DNA of 64,000 bases, taken from assembly GCA_037179385.1 (NCBI GenBank), contig CM074185.1, positions 50,967,000 to 51,030,999 on the forward strand, written 5' to 3'. Source of the DNA: Holothuria scabra (lineage: Eukaryota > Echinodermata > Holothuroidea > Aspidochirotida > Holothuriidae). The notes below the pieces were generated by a model. That model had not been told where the DNA came from. It saw only the letters and a list, made by a program, of their open reading frames with translations, and did not search any database. This document shows, piece by piece, positions 1 through 12,600 of the stretch (its first letter is position 1; every line of letters begins with the position of its first letter). Position numbers and translations under genes: made by a program.

Positions 1-511
1 TCAGTGTTCCCTACGCGCAATGATTGCATTTTGTTGCCTTGGGCGTCGGAAAAAATTGAAAAAAAAAACGAATATAGAATGCGGCCCCTCGTCCATCATA
101 ACCATTACATGTGGCCCACCGCTGCGAAAGGTTGGACAACCCTGATGTATGGGAATTCCTTGGTCTGGAAGCTCGCTGAAGGTCTGTCAACGGGCGTGAT
201 GCTGACTGGTTAAAAGTCAACTAATTCACTAACTTACTAACTGACTATCTAACTAACAAACTAACTAATAACCCCATGATTAAACACCAGGGCCTTGCAT
301 ATTCCTCTCAAGGATAAGCCTATAGCAAATGACCATAGGATTGTGTCTGGATAAAGATGTGTTATAGAAAACTTTGTTAAGGGCCAAGAGTGAAAAGGTC
401 TGGGCAATTGGAACTATCTGGGGGTAATAAATAACTGCTTTCAAGTCGATAAGTTGTCTTTCTGTCAGTATCTATATCCACTGTTCACTAGATATCTTTT
501 TGCTTTTGCAG
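1..511. other. Intron upstream of the first visible pappalysin exon
   Basis: No coding exon is recognised. The short open frames at 4-213 and 11-220 lack any motif. Positions about 217-272 hold a degenerate (TAAC)n tract like the 3' tail of the tRNA-SINE family seen elsewhere. Confidence 0.5.
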
Positions 512-697
512 GTTCGATGGAGGGGACTGCATAGATTTCGATGATCCAATTATGGACGATTGTTATCACCAACAGATTGGTGATTCCATTTGTCACGACG
601 CTTGTAACTTCGCAAGGTATGAATATGACGGCGGGGACTGTTGTAACGTAGAACGAACAGATACTGCTCATTGTAGAGACCCATCGTCACGAGAAAG
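512..697 (+). CDS. PAPPA: Pappalysin exon: end of LNR1 plus LNR2
   Basis: The exon follows a pyrimidine-rich acceptor (tgcttttgcag) and ends at AAAG|GTATGA. It enters with one base of a split codon and leaves with two. The product starts FDGGDC, the end of one Lin-12/Notch repeat, then a full second repeat with CYHQQIGDSICHDAC and YEYDGGDCC. In the family these calcium-binding repeats are inserted in the protease domain and act as a substrate exosite. All expected cysteines and calcium-binding aspartates of LNR2 are present. Confidence 0.88.
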
Positions 698-3600
698 GTA
701 TGAACTTTGTATCAGAGGTATAATTCATTTTCAGAAAATACTGGGTAAGAAAAAAAAGAAAATGATAGATTTGAAAATATGTAGGGTCCCCGTCGCTTTA
801 AAAATTGAACTTACCGCCGTGGTTCGTGGCTGGCAATGGATTAAGAATAAAATTCAGTATCCTACAAGGGGAAAAAGTCCGTGAACGCCACTAGATCAAA
901 CCGGCCAGAGGGTTATAAGTTTGAGAGTAAAAACCCTTTCTAACTTTACCTAACCCAGGATCATCGCCAATGACGTAGAGGATAGTGACATAAGAGAGGA
1001 TGATACGGTTGGGAACACTAATAGTGTCGTTGATCTAGTACCACTGGCAGGACATCCAAGATTCTGGTGTTTGTGTACAAGAAGTCTGTTAAAATAGCCA
1101 TTAAGAGGGAATCCATTCCAATTTTCTTAAATCCATTAATGTGAAGATAATCTCTTCCCTATTTGCCTATAGGCAACAATATTTTAAATGAAGGGTAATT
1201 ATTATCGAGGAACATTCGATATGCTGCAATAGAACGGGCTTTAATTGTCTGATTGTGTTGAACAAGTGTCATAGTTCATCATGCGTTTAACAACAGGAAT
1301 CGGTCTAACACTACGACGAAGTTCCCTCACCTGCTCACAGTAATAAGTGAACTTTGCTCTTCGGTTTCGTCAATGACAGGCCCCTGACACATTTGGGTAA
1401 AATGTGAAAAAAGGTTTTCGTCATCCAGTCATCCAAACTTCACACAGTAGTCTTGCAAAAATTTGCCCGAAATGGTCAAATATTCGGGCAAAGGTTAAAA
1501 AGGTTAAAAAATGCTGAGACGTTTCCAATTGCCAAATTAATTGAATTGATAGACAGGAGGGTGTTCAGGTGCTCCAAAGTTTGCCATCGATCCTGCTCTA
1601 AAGCCAAATACTGGTAATGGTTATGAAAATCGGGTAATTTGTTTTTCGATACTTCAATAATGCAGTGTGAGAATGCCTTGCGGTAAGTCTGCTTGTAAAT
1701 TCATTTCAACACACCTTGTAACGTGACAATTCTGTCAATAAGTGTTACTAATAGAAGAAAAATCATCTACTTCATTTCATCCAATGGTAGTGGTACATTT
1801 TATCTGATTTTCTGCTGAGATCCCCCTATAAGCCTGGGAAATGTCATTTTCGACTGTCTCATGGGTCCGATATTTCAAAATTTTCCGTTCGCTCGGCGCC
1901 AACCAGTGGTGGAGCTCCGCGTAGATAGTCTTCCAAGTAGAATTTTAGTTTCAAGTGAACATTTTTTTGCAAACGTAACCTCGAAAAAGCGACTACTTAG
2001 ACCTCCTATAAGCATAGAAAATGACATTTTGACTGTCTGAAGGGTCAGAGTTTTCAAAATTTCGTGTACGTTTCGCCCCAACTTATGGTAGTGCTCCACT
2101 TAGATCGCTCCATAGCAGAATTTAAGTTTCAAGTGAACATTTTTTGCAAAATTTTCTGTACCCTTTGCGCCAACCAGTGTTGGTGCTCCGTTAGTCTTTC
2201 TGGCTGAATTTATTTTGGAGTGAATGTTTAACTTGTTGAAACTTAAAACAGTGACTGCTTGGATCCCTTTCACAAGCCTGGGAAATGTCATTTTCGACTG
2301 TCTGAGAGGTACGAATCTTAAAATTTTCTGGACGCTCCGCGCCAACGAGTGGTGGCGCCCGGCTTTCACTGTCTTACAGGCAGAATTACATTTTTCGGGC
2401 AAAAATCTTCTGCCCCAGAACTGAAATGCTCCCCAACGCCTTTGGAAATACCTTACTCAGGCGTGCACTGGAACAGCTGCTTGCAACATTCAGCAGGATT
2501 CCGGATTTGCAATCCTATGATACATAATCAGTATCTCAAGTGTTTGAATGTAAGAAAAATCACAGATTTTTCTCACCAGAATTAAAGACAACCAAACCTG
2601 GTAAATGCCATTTCCAGCCATCTGGGAGGTTTTAAAATCCAAAATTTTCTTTGTACGCTCCGCGCCAACTGATGGTGGCGCTACGCTTAGATAGTATACT
2701 CCAGCCACCCCCTACAAAAGTATCCACCGCCCCCATAGCCACAACACAAAAATCCTAGCTATGCCACTGCCCTGGACCCCTACCAGGGTTTTGCCCCCTG
2801 AACCCCACCAGGGGCCCTTAAGCGGGCCCCTGGACCCCACGCCGATAAGGTTTTGTGCTTCGCGCAATACGGGACGCCTAAAGGCGTCACCATTTTGTCG
2901 GCTGCCGAAAACTTGTGGCCCCCCAATAAAAAACATCCTCCGCCGCCTATGTACTAAACCTTGGGATAAGTTTCCCTCTATTAAAATATCAATATGAAGG
3001 CTGAACCATTAGCTAAGCTATGAAGAAAAATTGGAAAAAGTTCAAATGAATCATGATTTTTCTAAGTAAAACTTTTTTTAGATTTTCCCCTTTTACAAAG
3101 TTACTACAGAGCTACCATGGAAATAAAACAATAACTCAAAACCCGATGAGCGAATCATTGGATGGTGCTAAGCACTGTATATATATACGAATGCCATTTA
3201 TCACTTTATTTTACCAACAACCTAAACAATTTCCGTTAAATGTGATCAGGTGTAAAACTTCATTTAATTTCTTCCTTTCCTTCACAATTTGTTGTCTTTT
3301 TTGTGACATTGCTATCCGGTATACTGTATTGTAAGAGTCCTCTTCCTAAACGAGTGTTTATGTAGGACAGGCGGACGTACACTTCATTGGCTATATAGAT
3401 GTTACGTAAGAAGCATTTACCCTGTATATACTGTAGTAAATAGAGGAGATGCTCGCAGCTGAGCATCCTACTGAATTGAGGGCGGCCTGTAAAATGGTCC
3501 TTATGAAATGGTCCTAGCCCATGGTGTTATCTGGGGGTCACTTGTGGATTTTTTCTACCTAGGCATCTGTGCTGCTCTTTTCGCTCTCAATGAGGGACTT

Positions 3601-6600
3601 GTTAATGTGTCTTAGTAATAATAGTGAATTGTAGATAATGAAATTTGCAAATAGCGGGGTTGCATATGTTGTACAAAGGGCCTGGGATTCGTTGTGGTAT
3701 CAGGGGACATAACTCTTTCGGGATTTTTGGTGGTAATAATGATCATAGGAAATGGGATTTGCATCATTGCTCATACAGAACCAACATTTCACCTAGACAC
3801 AACCGTTGATGATATTCCATGCAGTCATTTCTGCATACCAATTAGTCCATAACTAAATCGTTTTACTTGAAGCAAAAAGTATCGACTGTTAGTAAGGTAC
3901 TGTCACTAACATGACAAGGAAACAAGATTGGAAACCAAATTTTTTCTCAAAAAGAGAAAAAACTAAAGGTTGATCGCTAATCTATTTTTCTTTCATACGG
4001 AAGATACGGTTTATGTCCAGAGTACATACCTTCCTTAGGCCTACTGTTGTCCATAAGATGTTGGTCACCAACCTCCACGACCCTCCGACGTCAACTATTT
4101 GTCTCTGTGGTAACAGCAAAATTGTGAAAATGTTAAATAACTAATTATATTAAAAAAGTGAGGGTAATTTCAGAAATAATTAGACAGTGATCTATGGTTA
4201 ACAATTTAAATACTGAAAACACACCGAGAGAAAAATTCTTGCTTGTTCATGTGTTACTTTGTAAATAACAATATGACCTTGCTTCGAGCCATTTCAAGGT
4301 ATCCTGTTCATACGGGTAACCAAAACATTGACGACAACGTTGAAATATTATTGTAGGTCTTATATATCTTGTTCTTCTGATCCTCAAAGCTGATTTCGTG
4401 ATATATTTACTTTAAATTCTGCGTTTTTTTAAAGGGCCTACATATCACTGAACCAGTACAAGAAAACCGTTGGTCTGGATTCCATGACCCATCTTAACGT
4501 ACACCTTGTTACGTTGGTCGAGGGTGGTATAATGGGTCTAGCAGCCTACCCATGGCATTCCGAAGCTCTCACGATGTACGGTGAGTGCTAGTTAGAGAAA
4601 CATGCAATAGACAAACCCGGACAGCAAGTGATGGTCTGATTTCAGTCGGTCATAACTGGGGTCCATCACCTTTTAATCTTTCGATTCCCTTGCTTACCTC
4701 TATCATGGATTGCTGTACACTACATTGTATCTTAATTCCTTCAATTTCACTGAAAATGAAGGTTTGAAACTCATGTAGACGATATATGAAGGTAATTCAA
4801 GGCTGATGGACCCCACTAATGGCAGCGCACAGTCACTAAAACAAGCGCTAATCGGATTCGTCTACATAGGGTGTCACTAGAAAGCAATTGATCGATCCCT
4901 CAAATTAACAATTAAGGAGACTCTTGAATGTATCCAAGGCTTAGGACGTTAAAAATGCAATGGCATAGATGTATGTTACGGTTGAAAGAGGGCCCTGCCG
5001 CTGTGTATCAGTGTTACAAACAATCATGCTGCAATTAGCCACACAGGCACCCCGAAACTCTTTCCAGTATTTGAAAATTTGAAATCAGTGGCGTAAATGA
5101 GTAATGGGGGTGCTCCAAACTCTGTTAGAAGCCGAATGAAGGGAGTCGAGGGAAAGTCTGACCGAGTATGTCCGAGCAACAGTAGTGTACCTTATCGGCC
5201 GTCATGTATCTGCTCAGGAGGGCGTTGAATTTGGTCAGATGTCACCCCCAGGTGTTTAACTGTCCAATTTTCCGCCCTACCCAGGTCCCTCACGGCCATG
5301 GATGTACGTTTTGAATGTTCTAGGAGTAACCGATCAGACGCATATATCAAGGGATTATTACATTACATAAAGATATTTAAGTCTCCAAATACTATTTATT
5401 GTTAATATGTCAATTATTTGAGTTGTAGCTGTTATCCGACACACACCAAGTCCGTTCTCTGGTCTAGCGCCACCATTTTTGACGAGGGATACATTTTATA
5501 GGGACAAATTTTACAATCTGGGGCAAGATTTGTTTCTTCTTAAATGCTGAACTTCGTGAAGTTGTCACAAAATTCTTATCATTTTGCTTTTTCAGGCGGC
5601 ACGGTAATTGATACAGACTCTTTGAAATTCAATAATACAATAATTCATGAACTTGGACATAATCTCGGTCTTTGGCACACGCATCACGGAATAACGGAGT
5701 TATCTTGTTCCGATAAATGCCGAGAAACATACCCATCTTTCAACCTCGGCGACCTCGTACAAGATACGAATCCTACACCGGAGAACGGCAGATGTCACGA
5801 CCCTGTCTATGGAGAATACAGAGTGTGTGATTTTGATAGACCGCTTTTTAAGAACACACCATTCCGAAATTATATGGGGCTTGGAGGTAAGATTTACAAA
5901 GCTTCATGGGTGTATCATATCACTTTTAGAGGCAGTTAGCCTATTCATCACCACAGACAATTCCAATTGAACCAACAACACTCATCCTTATCCACACATC
6001 CTAGTTTACTGTTTCAGGGTATATACTGAGCAATTTGCAATCAGGGCCACCCTCAGCACATGCTGTTTAATATGTACTACTCTGCATTTTTGGAATTTGA
6101 CGTTAAAGGGCAGGAGCAGTCATCCCAAATTGAAGAAGTGAAGTAGACTGTCCAGTTTCATGATAGGCTGTTGGGAGTCATGTGACAATGTTTTCCTCTT
6201 CAGATGTGAAATTTACCAGGAATAACTGCTTGGTTTACCTTGAATATGCAATAGTAAAGTCATAAAATGTAATGAAAGGTACGTTGAAGAGAATAAAGAT
6301 GAAAATTGTGTTACTTAGCTTTTTCTTCAAAATAAGTTTGGGGGACTGCTCTTTACCTTTAATCAAAGAGCTGTGCAATTCAGTTTGTTACCTAGATGAG
6401 GTTTTAACTTAGGCTCAGTTTGTAACGAAATGGCTTAAGTATAGGACCGACCACAACCAGCTTTTGAGTAACACTGGCTTGTTTTTCCTACCCTATTGCC
6501 TATGCTGAGCACTACGGAACAATATACCAATAGGTTCCGAAGTTTTTGGGTGAAAAATAACTATCCCCAAAGCACATTGCCCATTTTTTTTAAAAAGAGA

Positions 6601-9600
6601 TAAAGCCTGTAGTGCCCCAAATTTTTCTGACTATTTTAAAAATATGCCTTCAAAGTAATTTTTTTCTCAACTTCAGCTCAAAATTATTTGCTGGATACTT
6701 ACCTATGTATGTAAGCTAATACCTGAGATGAATCTGCAGACGTTCGATGTTGTCGTGTAGAATATCTCCCTGCTGCGTCACTTCTCAGTGCCGATTTATT
6801 ACAAATTTCTACGTATCAAATGATTATTAAACATGTCCATACCAGCACCTGTATACTACATTTTGCACTATGTGAAAGGATAGGAGCGGGGATCGTCAGT
6901 TTCAGCAGATTGGCAAACTTTTCTGTTGTGATCATATCAAAGATTGTTGGCATTCAGTTTCTTATTGCGGCTGTTTGAGTAACATATTTAAGGGCGCCAT
7001 CTATTATGCTCGTTTTGTATATTGTTATTGTATATAAGAAACTTTGTAATATAGAGAAATACTGTAAATACTTTTAAAGTGCCAATCTCACCAAAGTGCC
7101 TGATCCAAGTAACACTGTACAATCCCGTATGCAGGATATCTTAATCGTGGGCAAAGCAACGGTCATGCACAACGATTACGGATCGGATTTCGATTAGATT
7201 TGGGAGAGTTTTAGTTACAATCTTGTTCATTTCTGGTTAGGAATAGCCAAAAAATTGCTCACCTGTATAAAAGTTTGAGTTTTACCGCAAGGACTATGAA
7301 TATTAAATTTATGTTTATTATTTCGTGACGTCACATCGACAGTCAGATATAATGGCCGCTATCTGATAAAAATGTATGTCGGTTTTACGTCACGAAAAGG
7401 TCAGTTGGTATTTTGCTTCCAAAGACTTCAGATGCAATTCATATATTTACACTGTTTGACAAATATGTGCCTCTTTCTGGCCAGAGATGGAGAAAACTTT
7501 GACTAACGTCAACGCCAAGTGTAGTGACCTATACGAGAAAATGAAGCCACTTTTTCTGAATTATGGTGATGCTCTCCCCTTGCTTCCCCGTTTGTGCATG
7601 TTTCTCTTCCATAGATTAAATAGTTCTAGTATCAGAGTTGTTATGAAGCGTTGCAACTTTTTTTATGGTAATTAAGGGAAGCTGTTGTGACGGTAACTGC
7701 TCCATGGTAAGACCAAAGACCTTTTCACATAGAATGGGTACTCATCGCACAGATGTCGAGTTAAATGCATTTTTAACGCATCCTTCCGCAGTTGCGTCAA
7801 GATGCTTGCCTGTCTATGCTGGTCAGGGTTGCGACAATTTCGTTGTATCACTTTGAGGTGCAGTGCGTAGTTACCAATTGCAATGCATGATTGACGAAAT
7901 AGGGGTGTACAGGTGTATAGGTCATAGAACGGTGGAATAATTCACTGCAAACCAGCTACACCGGATTTTTACCCATTTTAAAGGCAACTATTGTTGGCTT
8001 TTGAGTTTAATTACTGCACCGTTTTCCCTCTAGATGTCTTAAAATTGCAGGCTCCTCCCAGACAGAAACTCTTACACAGAACCCAACCTAACCTCACCTG
8101 AAAAAAATCTGTGGCTACATATTTAGCTGAAATTCCATTCGAATTGGGCCATATATAGTACTTCTTTGTACACTACAGTGACACTATTTAAGTAGAACTT
8201 GAACAAAATGCCACAATACTGTAGCCAATTTTCCTTTTCCTGTAATCAGAATGAAGGAAATCATGAGAGAAATAATATTGGTTGCATAGTTGAGTTTACG
8301 AACGCACATGGACTCTGCAAAGCATTCGGAAGGTAAGCTTCAACTTCACATATCAAACACGACGTGACGCAACGCGTCCTGTTGGGGCGGTTTCATTGCT
8401 TAAAGGGACTTGTTGAGTTGAAATCTACAACTTATTGTGTGTTAAAGGGTTACGGCCACATCAAAATGCTTACAGTTAGCACAATGAGTCAAATTTCACA
8501 TTCAGTAGTTAAAAGATGGGCAGTCGGGAAAAGTTAAAATGTTGAATTTGTGGAGTCCTAAATTGTAACGGTTTTGTGTGCGATTGGAAAAAGTGTCTGG
8601 TCAAGAATTTTTGAACACCGAATTGAACCGTTAAGTACTCACCCATAAACAGTTATTTGTTTTCAGGATATGAGGATTGTCTAAGTTTGACCATTTGTCA
8701 TTGGTATGTGAAGAAAGAAAACAGGTTTGAAAAAATTACTGGATTTCATGAACCAACTCAAGGAGCCCATATTCTGGGTAGACATGCCTCTGAGAGAAAA
8801 TATGAAGGATAATTACGAACGATTCACCGACGGGTGAAAACGTATCTTTAATTCAACGTAAATGCACAGAAATGCAGACAAATGACAGATTCACCTTTCT
8901 CATGTTGGACATTGGTTTCTTGTAAAAGCGTACGTAGAAACAGGCACGTTTAACAAATAGACAACTCAAAACTGGCCAGACTAAACACAAACGCTAACCA
9001 TCAACCATCCTCACACAAAACATGGAACAAAAACGTTTTTCACAAACCGAAAAGACGCACCTCCAACACCCAAACAACCCGCAAACTCACCCACAACTTC
9101 AACACGAACTACCGCCTGATATCAACCCCACACCGACCTCCACGACAACAAAATTAAGAACGTCCCACACCACGCTTGAAGGCCGGAGGCAACACCGCCC
9201 TGAAGGCAACAACACGCCCGAAGGCAACAACACTTAAAAAGCACTGGGCAAATATACAGGAACACCTTGCCCAAGGGTGCCCCGGAGGCAGTTGTGGCAA
9301 AGGGTAACCTCATTATTCCCACGTTTAAACAAACTCCACAACCGGACGCAGTTTAACAGGCATTCGGAGCAGGGGAATTGTCAGCTGACAACTCTCTGGT
9401 CTAAGCAATCGTAGAGCGTAAGTTCTACACCTTATTTTCCACATTTGTAACCTGTCTTAGTCATTTGAAGGAAGAGTTACTTACCTCTACCTTTATCATG
9501 TATGCATTAGAATGTTGATGTTTATCTTTTTCATCCCAATGTAGATGACTCGTGCGCGAGTGAATTCACCAATCAGCAGGCAGCTAGGATGCACTGTTAC

Positions 9601-12600
9601 ATCGACTTAACATACTCCTCCTGGAGAGATACCAGTTCACAAGAGTTAAAGCCGATTCTTCCCTTTCCTCCGACCATTGTTCGTAGAGGAGAGTTTGGAA
9701 GTCTCCAAGAGGTCACTCTCCGTTGGCTACCGCCATTCGGATCCCACAGTAGGGAAACATGTTCAAGATGTTTAGAAAATGGCGCATTGAAACTGTACGC
9801 ATCGTCTGCGTACTATTTTGTTGAATCACGAAAAATTGATGATATGGCGGTGCACGCAACAGGTAAGAATATCATCCATAAGTGGCGATTGGAGGTGGGG
9901 ACATGTCCCGCTCTACACTCTTAAAAAAATTGGGCAAATTTTGCCCAACTTTTTGACCAACACTGGGCATCTATTCAACAACCTAAACAGTTGGGCAAAA
10001 CTTTAACCAACCAAATTGGGTAAAGTTTGAACCCAACTGTTGGGCAAGAGATTACCCAACTGTTTGGTAAATTAGCATTTTAAAACATACCCATTTGTTG
10101 GGCACTTCTTTTATTAAACTGTTGGGCAAATGCATTAACCAAATGTTGGTTTTATGTTAATCATCTTTTCCCTAAACATTGGTGCTTTCTTTAAATGTTA
10201 GGTTGTAGGTTATGGCAGGGAGCTGCCACTGCAGCTCCCTGGTTATGGCAACCCATCGGTCCCGGTTAAAAAACCCTGACTTAATAACCTATTTGGTTTG
10301 TCACTGAGTTTCGTATAGGTACATCCAAAACTATCATTTTTAAAAGGCACTGTATTTTTAAAAGGCACTGTAAAATGATGTGTGTTAATGATGTGATGAA
10401 GTATTGTAGTTTCATCAATGCATAAATGTGAACACAAGGGCTGCATGAGAATTAGCTGGTCCGTAGCTCTCATACACTGTTATCGTGGTTATGAGACAGG
10501 TTTCTTGTTATGCCGAAAGGTTTCAAATAATAATATATAAATGCTCATTCGGACGTGAAAGAGAATATCCCAGATCCTGACCTCTCATTGGATAGCAGTT
10601 TCGCGCCAAATACGAATCATGGAATCTCACACAAATGTGTTCTAGTTCGTAGTACTGTTTAAAGAATTTTATGGAAATAGAGATCGATTTCATGGTCTAA
10701 AGTAATGTACGAGTTTAGCTGTTTGGCCAATATAAAAGATGCCAAAGAGAATTTTCAGATTATGGTACCATGGTCTGATTATGAGAAGAATTGTGAAACA
10801 AATCGGGTCAAGTGCACTGTTGTTTGGTGACAACACTGCAACCAACAATATACCCAACAAATTGGCAAAAAGTTACCCAACAAGTGGGTAAAGGGAAAAT
10901 ATGCTCAACTGTAGGATAAAATCTTATCGTCATTTTGACCAGTCAGTTGGGTATAACAGTATACGCGTGCATGGAAGGGGAAATTTAACCATTATTTGAG
11001 CAAAGATTGACCAACACTTAAGCAATTACTTTGACTCAACAAAAACTTTGCCCAGCGTGTAAACATTGCACCAATTAGCCCCAAAGTTGGGCAAAGTTTA
11101 ACCAACACATTTCATAAACTTCTTTAACCAACGGATATTTTACCCAACGTTTTAAGAGTGTATGCTCTTTTGAAATTCTACCTTTGAATTTTTTGACGGT
11201 GGCCAGGCTCCTCCCTTCCTTATTCGAGCAAATACAACTGAAACGACTACACTACAGATTTTGTCAGAGCGTCACGTCTGGTAACCTCTTGGTTTCGTCC
11301 TCCGTCGAGGGGATGTGGTCTGGGCCTTGATCTCAGTATCAGCTCTAGAACTGGCCTCGAAACCTTTCCCATATTCCATTATTTCTTTGCTTTATTTTGC
11401 CATCTGAATTTCCCGTCCAAATTCTTTTCTTTATTTGGCACATGTTACATCTACGTGTACAAAAATTGGAACATAAAAAGAATTCGAAACTGTTAGCTTG
11501 ACGAAACAACACTAAGCTTTTAGCGAAAACTAAGAATAGCAATGTAATGCGATCAGTCTATTTGATAAAGTTAGTCACCTTACGTGAAGTTGTAACTTGA
11601 AAATCGATTGTATTCAGTTAACATGTATATACTCCTCATCAACATATAACTGCGAAACCTCTGAAAATGCATATTTAGTTTACATGTAAACTTATTAGAA
11701 AATCGAAGTAAAGCGATGCTGACTTTTTCAAAATGTAGGTTTTCCTGTCTTTCCGTATTTCGAACATATCTTTTATCTTCATTTTTTGTTTCAATCAAAG
11801 GTCCCCCTGATGCCGAAAGGTGCCGCAGAGACAAACGGGGATGGTATCCCCGGTCTACTCACAAGTATAATTGTCAACGTAATGGCTGCTTCCTCGAGAT
11901 GTGGTTCGATTATGCCATGCCAGTCACAACAATATCAATTTGGGTGAATTATGCTCCGCGTGAGAGCATAACAGATGTCGATCTACTCCTGAGGAACGGT
12001 TCGGTGACGTCATTAGGTAGCATTTACGTGTCATGTGACGTGCCATACACGCGGACTGTAAACATACAGGCCCCAGTGTCAGGAGTCCGCCTATATATGA
12101 CGCGCCCGTACATTTCGGTCGATTCCGTTCAACTCGTGTCTTATCCCGCTCAACAATTTTGTCATGGCTGCAACGCCAGCTATGTGCTGTCCAGGATACC
12201 TCACTTTGAAAGTGGAGAAATCTGGCAGGTCTTGGACGATCGTGAGTTTACCGACAGGTAGGACTTATTTACCGGACTGTTCCGTATTTTCCTACCGCAG
12301 TCAAAGGACGCACGGCTGTCCCTCTTTAAAATTATTTTCTATTCAATAGAAAGTCGGCACTGCTGTTGTAATTCACCATAAAGGAGCTCATTGAGTTAAT
12401 ATCGATAAGGAACTTAATAAGAGTGTTAAGGGGTAGCCCACGGAGCGGACGCAGTCTTTTCGTTCAGTTCATCGATAGGAAAAATCAACTGAGGGGCGGC
12501 AGCCTAAAGGGGGTGCAGCCACAGAGGTGCTACGCAGGCTAGTTAAAAGGTCGATACCACATCACAATGCCCATGCTACAATTAGCATAATGAGTCAAGG

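Noticed and set aside
9022..9237. Proline/histidine/threonine-rich protein frame
   Set aside because: Only reflects the A/C-rich composition; no start context, splice sites or motif.
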